Shown in pieces: positions 25,420 through 33,157 of a stretch of 64,000 nucleotides of DNA; the first letter of the stretch is position 1; every line of letters starts with the position of its first letter. Below the pieces are notes generated by a model that was not told the origin of the DNA, searched no databases, and was given only the letters and a program-made list of their open reading frames with translations. The DNA comes from Kineococcus rubinsiae (GTDB lineage: Bacteria; Actinomycetota; Actinomycetes; Actinomycetales; Kineococcaceae): positions 248,001 through 312,000 of the forward strand of contig NZ_VWPY01000001.1 of the NCBI RefSeq assembly GCF_011839805.1, written 5' to 3'. The position numbers and the translations under genes are program-made.

Positions 25420-26157
25420 GTGCCTGCAGTCCTGATCCCCGGCGCCACCACCGTTCCCTCCCTCAAGGCCCACCTGGCCGTCCCCCCGGTCGGGGACGGT
25501 CCGTGGCCGGCGGTCGTGGTCCTGCACGAAGCCTTTGGGCTGACCGACGACACCCGCCAGCAAGCCGACCGCCTCGCCGCTGCCGGCTACCTCGCGGTGG
25601 CCCCTGACTTGTTCAGCGCCGGTGGGATTCGCTGTCTGCGCGCCACCTTCTCAGCCATGGCGTCCGGCCACGGGCCGGCCTTCGGTGACATCGAAGCTGC
25701 CCGACTCTTCGCCGCCGGGCACCCGCAGTCCACCGGTGTCGTCGGTGTCTTGGGCTTCTGCATGGGCGGTGGCTTTGCCCTCATGGCTGCTACTCGCGGC
25801 TTCGACGCTGCAGCCCCCAACTACGGTCTGCTGCCCAAGAACGCCGAGGAGATCCTGCGCGGGGCGTGCCCCATCGTGGGCAGCTACGGCGGGCGTGACC
25901 GCGGCCTGCGCGGGGCCGCGCAGCGCCTGGAGACCATCCTCACCGACGCCGACATCGACCACGACGTGCGCGAGTACCCCGACGCTGGGCACTCCTTCCT
26001 CAACCGCCACAACTCCGGTCCGTTGGCGGTGCTGGAGAAGGTCGGTGGCTTCAGCTACCACCAGCCCTCCGCCGAGGACGCCTGGGGACGCATCCTGCGC
26101 TTCTTCCACACCCACCTCCAAGACCCCGCGGCCACGGCCGCCACTCCTGGGTCTTGA
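25420..26157 (+). CDS. Dienelactone hydrolase family protein
   Basis: The 245-residue alpha/beta hydrolase has the DLH nucleophile elbow GVLGFCMGGGFAL with Cys near residue 113, an Asp in YGGRDRG and His in PDAGHSFLN, forming a Cys-Asp-His triad. DLH enzymes open lactones formed during aromatic degradation. GTG at 25420 follows GAGGAGAG. As the last gene of the operon it may hydrolyse the product of the flavin oxidoreductase. A strong hairpin follows at once. Confidence 0.9.
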   Translation: MPAVLIPGATTVPSLKAHLAVPPVGDGPWPAVVVLHEAFGLTDDTRQQADRLAAAGYLAVAPDLFSAGGIRCLRATFSAMASGHGPAFGDIEAARLFAAGHPQSTGVVGVLGFCMGGGFALMAATRGFDAAAPNYGLLPKNAEEILRGACPIVGSYGGRDRGLRGAAQRLETILTDADIDHDVREYPDAGHSFLNRHNSGPLAVLEKVGGFSYHQPSAEDAWGRILRFFHTHLQDPAATAATPGS

Positions 26158-26161
26158 ACCG

Positions 26162-26196
26162 AGGACTTGGACCGGCCATGGCCGGCTCCAAGTCCT
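26162..26196 (+). terminator. Terminator after the redox operon
   Basis: A 10-bp perfect stem AGGACTTGGA (26162-26171) with its complement (26187-26196) encloses the self-complementary CCGGCCATGGCCGG, making a long rod-like hairpin. It begins five bases after the dienelactone hydrolase stop. Confidence 0.75.
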
Positions 26197-26224
26197 TGTC
26201 CTCCCCGTCGACAAGACTGCAGCC

Positions 26225-27210
26225 ATGACCGATCTCGTGGTGCAGGCCTCACCCATCACCACCGCTGCGCCCCCTGCGCGGCCCGCTCCGCTAGACCGCC
26301 TACCCGGCTCCTCGAGCGATGACCCCTTCCACCGCATCGCTGCGGCCTGGCTGCTTAGCTACGGCGGCAACACCCAGATCGCCTACCGCCGCGACCTCGC
26401 GGCCTGGGCGACCTGGTGCGAGCACAGGGGCGTGCACCCCCTCGCTGCTGAGCGCTTCCACGTCGATGCCTGGGTGCGCCACCTGACCACCGAGCCTCAG
26501 GCCCGCACGGGCCGACCCGCGTCGGCGGCCACGATCGCGCGACGCCTGTCGGCGCTGTCGCGCTTCTATGACTACGGCCTACACGACGCCGAGGTGCTGA
26601 CCCACTCCCCCGTCGCCTCAGTGCGTCGTCCGAAGGTGAGCGACGAGAGCCAAGCAGTTGGCCTCACCTCTGATGAGCTGCGCCGGTTGCTCGCCGCTGC
26701 GGGGACCCACTCCCCCCGTTCTGCTGCGCTGGTCTCGCTCCTGACCTTCTGCGGGCTGCGGATCTCCGAGGCCCTCGGCGCGGACGTGCGTGACTACGGC
26801 CACGACCAGGGCCACCGGGTCCTTAAGATCATCTGCAAGGGTGGCAAGGCTGCGCGTGTGCCGCTTCCTCCCCCGGCTGTCCGCGTGCTTTACGACTACC
26901 TCGGAGATCGCACGAGTGGCCGCTCTTCCTCGCCAGCGACACCACCAGCCGCTACCCGTACAAGAGCGCGTATGAGCAGCTGGGGCGGCTCTGCCGGGCT
27001 GCTGGCCTGCCCGCTGGGGTCACGCCTCACAGCCTGCGCCACTCCTACGCGACCGAGAGCCTGCGCCTCGGCGCACCCTTGCAGGATGTCCAAGACGCCA
27101 TGGGCCACGCCGACCCACGCACGACGCGGCGCTACGACCGCAGCCGCCACAACCTCGACCGCTCCCCCAACTACCTTCTCGCCACTGCCCTCACCAGCAC
27201 CGACGGCTAG
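26225..27210 (+). pseudogene. XerD-like tyrosine recombinase, frameshifted
   Basis: The first frame (from ATG 26225) encodes a core-binding domain and the start of the catalytic domain with Arg in LTFCGLRISEALG and the KGGKAARVPL Lys turn, up to YDYLGDRTSG near 26915. The remaining catalytic part continues one base out of frame: LFLASDTTSRYPYK, HSLRHSYATESLRLG, DAMGHADPRTTRRYDRS, ending at TAG 27208. Adding one base near 26918 restores all catalytic residues (R, K, HxxR, H, Y). It is either a recent inactivating deletion or a sequencing error. Confidence 0.85.
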
Positions 27211-27523
27211 CCAGCACCGCAGAGGAGGAGCCCCGGCCACGGTTTCTGAGACGGCGTGTCGAACCTTGAAGCCCGCTTCCCCCGTCGCGTCTCACAACCG
27301 GTCGGCTGTGGGACGCGGGATGCCGTTGTGGAGAACCTCCAAAGGGCGACGTGGACATCAGCGCCCAGATCCGAGCACGGTTGACCGGTGTCCCGAGCCC
27401 CTGTCCCGAGCCCCGGATGATCCTTCGCTCATGTCGACAAGCGGGCGATCGAAGGCCATCAGGCGGGGCGTTCAGTGGTCGCGCCTGCTGCGATGGTCGA
27501 CAGCATCACCGGCGAAGGCAGCG
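27211..27523. other. 313-bp stretch without a gene
   Basis: No supportable coding frame is seen. It contains a perfect 13-bp tandem repeat TGTCCCGAGCCCC at 27389-27401 and 27402-27414. It lies between the broken recombinase and the end of a leftward small membrane-protein gene, and may mark an old recombination junction. Confidence 0.45.
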
Positions 27524-27712
27524 TCACCGCGGGTCCTCCCTCTCCGCCATGACGACCGCCCCAACAGCCAGCCCCGGCAGCAGACCCATCAAAGACGTGC
27601 CCACCAATGAATCCACCCACTCGTAAGTGCTGCCAGAGCTCCACATGAGGACAACGGCGAGAAGGGCACCTGCTCCTATCCCGGCGACAGCGCTCAGAGC
27701 CAGGTAGCGCAT
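27524..27712 (-). CDS. Small two-segment membrane protein
   Basis: This 62-residue protein has two hydrophobic stretches, LALSAVAGIGAGALLAVVLM (residues 4-23) and LVGTSLMGLLPGLAVGAVVM (36-55), separated by SSGSTYEWVDS. ATG at 27712 is preceded by GGCGGAGG at good spacing. It follows the DUF2637 gene by 129 bases in the same direction, so it may belong to the transfer-like module. No family recognised. Confidence 0.5.
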   Translation of the reverse strand: MRYLALSAVAGIGAGALLAVVLMWSSGSTYEWVDSLVGTSLMGLLPGLAVGAVVMAEREDPR

Positions 27713-27841
27713 CGCGCCTCCGCCTCATGCCGACGTCCACGAGGGCCACGCCCCTCCCACAGGGTGACGGCCTGCCCCGCTCTAACTCAAGACCACGACT
27801 TCACGGTCATGTCGCGACCCACGCGGCCGGCGACCCAGCGG

Positions 27842-28798
27842 TCATGACGATGTCCGCGTAGTCGCGGGAGCCCACCAGCAAGATCGAACCAGTAGCTGCG
27901 CGGTGCGGGTGGACACCTCATGTCCCGCCGCTCGCAGGACGCCGGCGAGCGCGACAGCGGTGATGTCTGGCGCTCGTCGCACCGCATCGACGGCGATCGC
28001 GGTGCGGTCCGCCACGGGAGTGACGGCCAGCGACGGGGGCGCCGACGCCGGGCGCGACGTGGCAGGAGGCTCACTAACCGGTGCTTCCGTTTCGCTGGCA
28101 GTCGGCGTATCCGCAAGGGGATGCGCACCGAGTGAGCGACGAGACGAGACGTCACCCTGGTTCGGGACCTCGTCGCGGTGAACCGCCGGCATCAGCGGCT
28201 GCCTGGGGACCGGAGGGGGCGGCGTCGCGTCAGGCAACGGCGTCGCAAGCACGTGGTCTCGCCACAACGTCCACGTCTGACGGGGGGCCAAGAGCCACCG
28301 AATGCGCGGCAGCGACGGCCGCCCGTCCTGAGTGCCGCGCTGGGCGGGGACGGTGACAGCCCGGCGGGCACCGGCGGCGAGGGTCTCGAAGCAGATGACG
28401 AACATCGCCGGCGGGACGGCGTGCAGCAACCGGCCCACAAGGGTCTGCGAGGCGGCGCTGTTGGCCACCACGGTCGCCGAGGACAGGACGATGACGAGTG
28501 CTCTCAGCAATCGCGCAGGCCGACCGCACCGGGCAGCCAGAACGACCTTCAGGCTGAGCACCACGACGCCGACGTCAAAGGACAGCGGCACCAGCGGCGC
28601 CAGCCACGCTGAGAAGCCACCGACCTCCGCGGCCAGGTCGCGCAGGGTGCTGTAGCTGGCGGCGAAGCCGGTCACGATGAGGATGCCCACGCCGATCGCG
28701 GCGGCCCGCTCGGCCAGGACGTCGAAGGGTTGGCCTTCTTCCCGGTCAGGCCGCTGGCCGCTCCGGTCGATCGGCCAGCGCCCGGACATCGCCGTCAC
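27842..28798 (-). CDS. DUF2637 membrane protein (transfer/spread-associated)
   Basis: The 318-residue protein has several transmembrane helices in its first half: AAAIGVGILIVTGFAASYSTL, WLAPLVPLSFDVGVVVLSLKVVL, ALVIVLSSATVVANSAASQ, AVPPAMFVICFETLAAGARR. A Pro-rich linker and a C-terminal HTH-like segment (RRAPDITAVALAGVLRAAGHEVSTRTAQLLVR) follow. DUF2637 proteins are common in actinomycete plasmids and integrative elements, near transfer or spread genes. GTG at 28798 overlaps the MobC stop by four bases. Confidence 0.82.
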   Translation of the reverse strand: MTAMSGRWPIDRSGQRPDREEGQPFDVLAERAAAIGVGILIVTGFAASYSTLRDLAAEVGGFSAWLAPLVPLSFDVGVVVLSLKVVLAARCGRPARLLRALVIVLSSATVVANSAASQTLVGRLLHAVPPAMFVICFETLAAGARRAVTVPAQRGTQDGRPSLPRIRWLLAPRQTWTLWRDHVLATPLPDATPPPPVPRQPLMPAVHRDEVPNQGDVSSRRSLGAHPLADTPTASETEAPVSEPPATSRPASAPPSLAVTPVADRTAIAVDAVRRAPDITAVALAGVLRAAGHEVSTRTAQLLVRSCWWAPATTRTSS

Positions 28799-29262
28799 GA
28801 GTGCCCCTCGCCCGTTAAACCAGGTGTCCCGGTCACCGGGCGACCGCGCCGGACCGGGCGGCGAGTCGCCGCGGCCAGGTCAGCGGCCACGTCATCCAGG
28901 CGAGCAACGGCGCGACTGGTGACAGCCACCGCACCGGCCAACCACTCCGGCGGCTGGCCAGTGGCGTGCAACGCGGCCACCGCCTGGTTGACGTTGATGG
29001 CGAACCGGCGCACCTGGGACCGGGCGGCCATCACCTCCACCAGTGCAGCACGCACGGGTGCGATCGATGGCGCTTCGACGCCGCGGGCGGCCGCGAGGGC
29101 CGCTTCGGCGGCGTACCCGCTGACCGTCAGGCCCGCCAGACGCGCGGCCTCCGCCAGGGCGATGAACTCCTCGTCGGTGCATCGCAGCTTCACCTGCCGG
29201 TTGCGGCCCGGCGAGACGTGCACCCGGTCCCGGCCGGGGGTGCGCCGGCGCTGCCCGCTCAT
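28795..29262 (-). CDS. MobC-like relaxosome accessory protein
   Basis: The 155-residue basic protein has the MobC/ribbon-helix-helix pattern: RQVKLRCTDEEFIALAEAARLAGLTVSGYAAEAALA (residues 22-57), then QVRRFAINVNQAVAALHATGQ, the typical MobC core with NVNQ. MobC proteins bind oriT and help a relaxase nick DNA. No relaxase gene is seen in this window, so a partner would have to come from elsewhere. It overlaps both neighbours by four bases. Confidence 0.82.
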   Translation of the reverse strand: MSGQRRRTPGRDRVHVSPGRNRQVKLRCTDEEFIALAEAARLAGLTVSGYAAEAALAAARGVEAPSIAPVRAALVEVMAARSQVRRFAINVNQAVAALHATGQPPEWLAGAVAVTSRAVARLDDVAADLAAATRRPVRRGRPVTGTPGLTGEGHS

Positions 29263-29531
29263 CGCGCACCCCCGCCCTGAACGCCGTTCTGGCCTCGACC
29301 GCGCCCGGTCGAGGCCTCCTCGCGCTCGAGGACGGCGGTCGCCGCGGACGCGCGCCGCGGCGCCGGCGGCATCTGGGGACCAGATGCATATCTTGCTCCC
29401 GCCGTTTCAGCAGCAGCCTCAGCTGCTGTCACCGACCGGGAACCGGAGGCGCACCGGCCAGCGACCGCAGCGACGACGTCGCGATGGCAACCCGTACGAT
29501 AGGCATCGCACTGAACCGTGGTGCCCCTCAC
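29259..29531 (-). CDS. Small unknown protein in mobilization operon
   Basis: The 90-residue Ala/Arg-rich product (VRGTTVQCDAYRTGCHRDVV at the start) matches no family I recognise. It is supported mainly by context: its GTG overlaps the previous stop (GTGA at 29531-29528) and its own stop overlaps the MobC start (ATGA at 29262-29259). A chance frame would rarely fit both junctions exactly. The C-terminus is low complexity. Confidence 0.45.
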   Translation of the reverse strand: MRGTTVQCDAYRTGCHRDVVAAVAGRCASGSRSVTAAEAAAETAGARYASGPQMPPAPRRASAATAVLEREEASTGRGRGQNGVQGGGAR

Positions 29532-30706
29532 CCTGCGGCCCTACCGTCCAGCAGCTCGCACGCCCGACGCAACACCGTGGCGCGGGTGACGGGCATGCCC
29601 TCATGCGCGAGCTGGGCACGTGCTGTTGCTTGAAGGCCGACACGCTGCCCACCCAGCTCCGCCAGGCGCTGCTCCAGCTCGGCCAGCTCCATCGGGCTCA
29701 CCTGGCCACCACTGGCCTGGCTATCCGTGGCGGACACCTGGTCCCACCACGGCCCGGCCTCGGCCAGCCGCATGGGCGATTGACTGGCCGGATCGGCGGC
29801 CACAGCCACCAACGCCGCAGCGGCCAACTCCGCCGGCCAGCCACGACCACGGACAGCCAGGTGCAGCGCGGCGGCCACACACCTCGGAGCCCACCGCGTG
29901 GCCGACAACCCCAGCGACCGCCGAGCCGCCGCGCAACGCGCGGCCAGCGCACCGAGGTCGTCCACCTGGCACTGGCTCATCAGCTCGGCATCCACCTCCT
30001 CCACCCGCCGCGGAGCCGCCGGCCGCTGTGCACGGGGCGGTGCCGAGGAACTGGAAGGAGGAGGGGGTGTGCTCTGGGTAAGAAGCTCTGGGTCGTGCCG
30101 CACATCTGCGGCCACCCTGCCCGCATCCGTGCGGCCAGGGGTAGCCGCAGATCCGCGACCACGGGTAGCCGCACCCGTGCGGCTAGCGGTGGCCGCATCC
30201 GTGCGGCCACCTCCACCTCCGGTCGGCGCCTGCACTGGGGTAGCCGCGGAAGTGCGGCCACCCGCCGACGACCCCACTTGGGCTGCCTGTCCCGCCTCGG
30301 GGAAGGGAGCGGAGGTGCGCACGTGGTAGCGGTTGGACAGGTACTGCTGGCCGTTGCGGCGGTGCTCCACCCGCACGATGCCAGCGGTGACCAGCTCGCG
30401 CATCGCCCGGTCCACCGCGTCGACGGAGCGGTGCATCCGCCTCGCCAGCGTCGTGCGCGAGGGCATGCGGTGCCCGGAGGTGCCGCCGTAGCGCAGCAGC
30501 AGCGAGTACAGGCGGAAGGAGGAGTCGGGGATGGGGGCGTCGATGACCCACTCGGGCACCAGCGCAAAGCGGGGCTCTTCGACGACCAGCGAGATGTCGT
30601 CGGCCTGGCTGGGATGGTCGCCGGGGTTCGTGGCGTCGGTGGGGTGGAAGTCGGTCGAGGTGGGCGCCTGCCGGTCGGCAGGCACGTGGATCGGTGGGGT
30701 GTTCAT
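29528..30706 (-). CDS. Winged-helix replication/partition-like protein
   Basis: The 392-residue protein has a MarR/replication-initiator-like winged helix at about residues 60-145 (SFRLYSLLLRYGG, MPSRTTLARRMHRSVDAVDRAMRELVTAGIVRVE). A repetitive linker rich in GRTxAAT and a C-terminal helical half with RCVAAALHLAVRGRGW follow. Such proteins start plasmid or element replication in actinomycetes; this is probable, not shown. ATG at 30706 follows GGAGAG. It is the first gene of a four-gene overlapping chain. Confidence 0.7.
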   Translation of the reverse strand: MNTPPIHVPADRQAPTSTDFHPTDATNPGDHPSQADDISLVVEEPRFALVPEWVIDAPIPDSSFRLYSLLLRYGGTSGHRMPSRTTLARRMHRSVDAVDRAMRELVTAGIVRVEHRRNGQQYLSNRYHVRTSAPFPEAGQAAQVGSSAGGRTSAATPVQAPTGGGGGRTDAATASRTGAATRGRGSAATPGRTDAGRVAADVRHDPELLTQSTPPPPSSSSAPPRAQRPAAPRRVEEVDAELMSQCQVDDLGALAARCAAARRSLGLSATRWAPRCVAAALHLAVRGRGWPAELAAAALVAVAADPASQSPMRLAEAGPWWDQVSATDSQASGGQVSPMELAELEQRLAELGGQRVGLQATARAQLAHEGMPVTRATVLRRACELLDGRAAG

Positions 30707-30803
30707 AGGGTCTCTCCGCAGCATCGCGAGGGCAGCCGCGGGTGGCGCACGAGCCGACATCAGCCGGACGCGCGCTCACACCGCGCTAACGGATGCACCG
30801 GCA

Positions 30804-30878
30804 CCGCCCGGTCCAGGGGGACCGGGCGGCACCAGCCAGGAAGAGAAGCTGCAGGTCACAGGCCTGGTCAGGCCTGGT
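30804..30878. repeat. Hairpin and tandem 10-mers next to attR
   Basis: An 11-bp perfect stem (CCGCCCGGTCC at 30804-30814 with 30819-30829) is followed by a tandem copy of CAGGCCTGGT at 30859-30868 and 30869-30878. These lie 30-100 bases inside the right att site. Short repeats there often serve as integrase arm-binding sites; that role is inferred. Confidence 0.5.
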
Positions 30879-30907
30879 CGGCACCATCCGGACGAGGGCC
30901 GGGTTGC

Positions 30908-30972
30908 CTTTTAATCCGCGGGTTGTGGGTTCGAGCCCCACGGGGCCTACGGCTTCGACCTGCAGCTTCACC
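30908..30972 (+). repeat. attR: partial tRNA-Lys duplicate
   Basis: This repeats the tRNA-Lys 3' half and 23 bases beyond it, matching 8256-8320 with one mismatch. It lacks the tRNA 5' half, so it is not a functional gene. It marks the right boundary of the element; chromosomal genes resume with the M56 peptidase. Confidence 0.95.
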
Positions 30973-31009
30973 GCGCCGACGGCGCGGTGCCGCCCCGCAC
31001 CCCTGGCGC

Positions 31010-32113
31010 TCACGGCACCTGGGCGGGCGGCGCACCCAGCGAGACCACGCGGTCCTGGGCGTGCAGGAGGCGGGCCGTGACGCTGTAGAGCGTGCCGGCC
31101 GACGTCAGCGTCGACAGGACGACGACCAGGCCCAGCGCCAGCGCACCGACGCGGTCGGAGCGGGCGGGAGCCGGGCGGAGCAGGTGCTCGACCCGGCTGA
31201 CGACGTCGCCCCCGGTGGCCTGCAGCGCACCCGCGACCGCGGTCGGCGGGCGGCGTGCACCCGTGCGGGCCAGGGCCGCGGCGGCGATCGCCTGGGCCGT
31301 CAGCGTGGCGTCCCCCACCCGCGCGACGGCGCAGAGGTCGGCCTGGCGCTCGGCCGCCGAGCGGACGAGCGGGGGGATGCGCCGCAGGGCGGGGTTGAGC
31401 ACCGCGGCGACCTCGCTCAGCTGGATCCAGAGGTAGTGGCGGTGGCGCAGGTGCGCTCGCTCGTGCTCGAGCAGGACGCACTGCTGGGCGGGCGTCAGCA
31501 CGTCGAGCATCCCCTGAGAGACGACGATGCGGCCGCGCTGCCCGGCCGGAGCGCTGCCTCCACGCCGACGACGTGCCCACGGCCAGCCGGCCGGGAGCCG
31601 CAGCCCCGAGGGGACCGCGTAGGCCTCGGGCCGGGCCTCCTCGACGACGAGCCACTCGGCGTCGACCGGGCCACCGGCCGTCTCCCGGGTCTCCGCCGGC
31701 GCCCCGGTCCGGGTCGCGGGTGGGTCCGCGGGGGTGCGGCAGACGTCCTGCGCCAGCCGCAGCTGGTGGAGCACGACGAGGAGGTGGCGGGCTCCGGCCA
31801 GCACCGAGACGAGCGCCACCACCGCCAGGGGCAGCGCCCAGTGCCAGGTCAGACCGGGCTCCGGCAGAGCGCCTCGCGCCCACCGGCCCCAGGCGGCGAT
31901 GTCCGGCACCCGCGCCAGCAGGACGCAGACCACGGCGACCACCGCGGCACCGGCGGCGAGCGTCGCGCCCGTGGCGGCGGCGCTCAGCAGCCGGACCGCC
32001 CGCCCCGGTGACACGGACGCGGCCAGGCGCGGCCCGAGGAGGGCGAGGAGGGCCGTCCACGCCAGCGCGAGGGGCACGAGGACGTCGAGGGCGTCGGTGA
32101 CGTAGATGAACAC
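31010..32113 (-). CDS. M56 family (BlaR1-like) metallopeptidase
   Basis: The 367-residue membrane protein has N-terminal helices (VPLALAWTALLALLGP, LLSAAATGATLAAGAAVVAVVCVLL, WALPLAVVALVSVLAG). A cytoplasmic zinc protease domain follows with LLEHERAHLRHRHY, the HExxH motif, and ALRRIPPLVRSAAERQADLCA with the third ligand Glu. A last helix is near residue 330. There is no penicillin-binding sensor domain. GTG at 32113 lies seven bases after the BlaI gene; the pair forms a protease/repressor switch in which cleavage of the repressor induces transcription. Confidence 0.9.
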   Translation of the reverse strand: MFIYVTDALDVLVPLALAWTALLALLGPRLAASVSPGRAVRLLSAAATGATLAAGAAVVAVVCVLLARVPDIAAWGRWARGALPEPGLTWHWALPLAVVALVSVLAGARHLLVVLHQLRLAQDVCRTPADPPATRTGAPAETRETAGGPVDAEWLVVEEARPEAYAVPSGLRLPAGWPWARRRRGGSAPAGQRGRIVVSQGMLDVLTPAQQCVLLEHERAHLRHRHYLWIQLSEVAAVLNPALRRIPPLVRSAAERQADLCAVARVGDATLTAQAIAAAALARTGARRPPTAVAGALQATGGDVVSRVEHLLRPAPARSDRVGALALGLVVVLSTLTSAGTLYSVTARLLHAQDRVVSLGAPPAQVP

Positions 32114-32120
32114 GGGTCCG

Positions 32121-32510
32121 CTACCTCGACGCTTCCGGCGGGGAGGCGGGACCGGACCCACCGAGCACGGACCTCAGGTAGTCCTCGTCCGCCGGGTCGA
32201 GCTCGGCGACGAAGCGGGCCAGCACGTCCCCGCGCCGCCCCTCGGCGTCCAGCAGGCGCCGCATGCTGCGGGCGGTCTGAGCCGCGGTGGTGCCCTCCCG
32301 GCTGGCCGCCGGGGCGTAGACGTGGCCGCGGCCCTGCGTCTCCCGGGTGAGGGCGCCCTTGGTCCACAGCCGGGCGAGGGTCGTCATCACCGTGGTGTGG
32401 GCGGGTCCCCCGTCGAGGAGCGCCGCGACCTCGGCGACCGAGACCGGACGCTCGGCCGCGTGCACCGCGGCGAGGACCTCCTCCTCGAGAGCTCCACGTC
32501 TCCGCCTCAC
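32121..32510 (-). CDS. BlaI/MecI/CopY family repressor
   Basis: The 129-residue protein has the winged helix of the BlaI family: LEEEVLAAVHAAERPVSVAEVAALL, then TTVMTTLARLWTKGALTRETQGRGHVYAP with the wing. The C-terminal dimerisation part (ARFVAELDPADEDYLRSVLGG) follows. It probably represses its own operon with the downstream M56 protease. A palindrome at 32537-32554 lies in the promoter region. Confidence 0.92.
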   Translation of the reverse strand: MRRRRGALEEEVLAAVHAAERPVSVAEVAALLDGGPAHTTVMTTLARLWTKGALTRETQGRGHVYAPAASREGTTAAQTARSMRRLLDAEGRRGDVLARFVAELDPADEDYLRSVLGGSGPASPPEASR

Positions 32511-32536
32511 GAAGAGACACCTCCCACGCCTCGGAC

Positions 32537-32554
32537 CTACTATCTTGACAGTAG
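32537..32554. promoter_or_regulatory. Candidate BlaI operator
   Basis: Half-sites CTACTATC (32537-32544) and GACAGTAG (32547-32554) form an inverted repeat with one mismatch and a two-base spacer, 27 bases before the BlaI start. TTGACA at 32545-32550 could also be a -35 for rightward transcription of the DUF2231 gene, giving shared control. Confidence 0.6.
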
Positions 32555-32645
32555 TAGATCGGCCCCGTCAGAGAGCGTCACACGCCTCCTCCGAGTCAGT
32601 GTGCGTCACGTCGACGCCCTCGGGCGTCCGCCAGGAGGAGTACCC

Positions 32646-33113
32646 GTGCTCGACACCGTCGGCGGCCTGCCCGTCCACCCCCTCGTGGTCCACGCCGTCG
32701 TGGTCCTGCTCCCCCTCGCCGTGCTCGGCAGCATCGCGGTGGCCGTCCGGCCCACCTGGCGGGCCCGCTACGCCGGCCTCAACGCGCTGGTGGCCGTCGT
32801 CGGCACCGCGCTGTGCCCCGTGGCCACCAGCAGCGGCGAGACCCTGGAGCACCGGGTGGGTGATCCCGGTGCGCACGCCGAGCTCGGTGACCAGCTCCTC
32901 TGGTTCGCCCTGCCGATGGCGCTGCTCGCCGTGGCCCTGTGGTGGACGCAGCGCCGGCGCACGGTGCGGGGCACCGGCGTCCTCGCGGTCCTGACCGTCG
33001 TGGCCGCCGTCGCGGCGGGCCTGCAGGTCTACCGGGTCGGCGACTCCGGCGCGCAGGCGGTGTGGGCCGACCAGATGACCGCCTCCCCGGCGCAGTCCGG
33101 CGACGGCGACTGA
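32646..33113 (+). CDS. DUF2231 membrane protein
   Basis: The 155-residue protein has four transmembrane helices and the DUF2231 opening GGLPVHPLVVHAVVVLLPLAVLG (residues 5-27; key HPLVVH). The second conserved block is LEHRVGDPGAHAELGDQLLWFALP. The domain resembles small heme or quinone-binding membrane proteins, but its role is unknown. GTG at 32646 has AGGAGGAG at proper spacing. It may share the BlaI operator region with the divergent operon. Confidence 0.85.
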   Translation: MLDTVGGLPVHPLVVHAVVVLLPLAVLGSIAVAVRPTWRARYAGLNALVAVVGTALCPVATSSGETLEHRVGDPGAHAELGDQLLWFALPMALLAVALWWTQRRRTVRGTGVLAVLTVVAAVAAGLQVYRVGDSGAQAVWADQMTASPAQSGDGD

Positions 33114-33157
33114 TCCGCCTCTCGTCACCCGTCGTCCGCACCCCGCGAAGGAGCGTC

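Noticed and set aside
30908-30949. Second tRNA-Lys gene
   Set aside because: Only the 3' half is present; no acceptor 5' strand or D arm, so it is the att duplicate.
28730-32011. Very long rightward open frame (over 1,000 codons) across the rep-like, mobC and M56 genes
   Set aside because: It is antisense to well-supported genes, crosses the att site, has low-complexity Arg/Pro-rich translation and no family features. Long antisense frames are expected at this GC level.
30786-32060. Leftward frame running from the M56 gene region into attR with a GLEPTTRGLK segment
   Set aside because: The segment is just the tRNA att sequence read in another frame; the rest is out of frame with the M56 gene.
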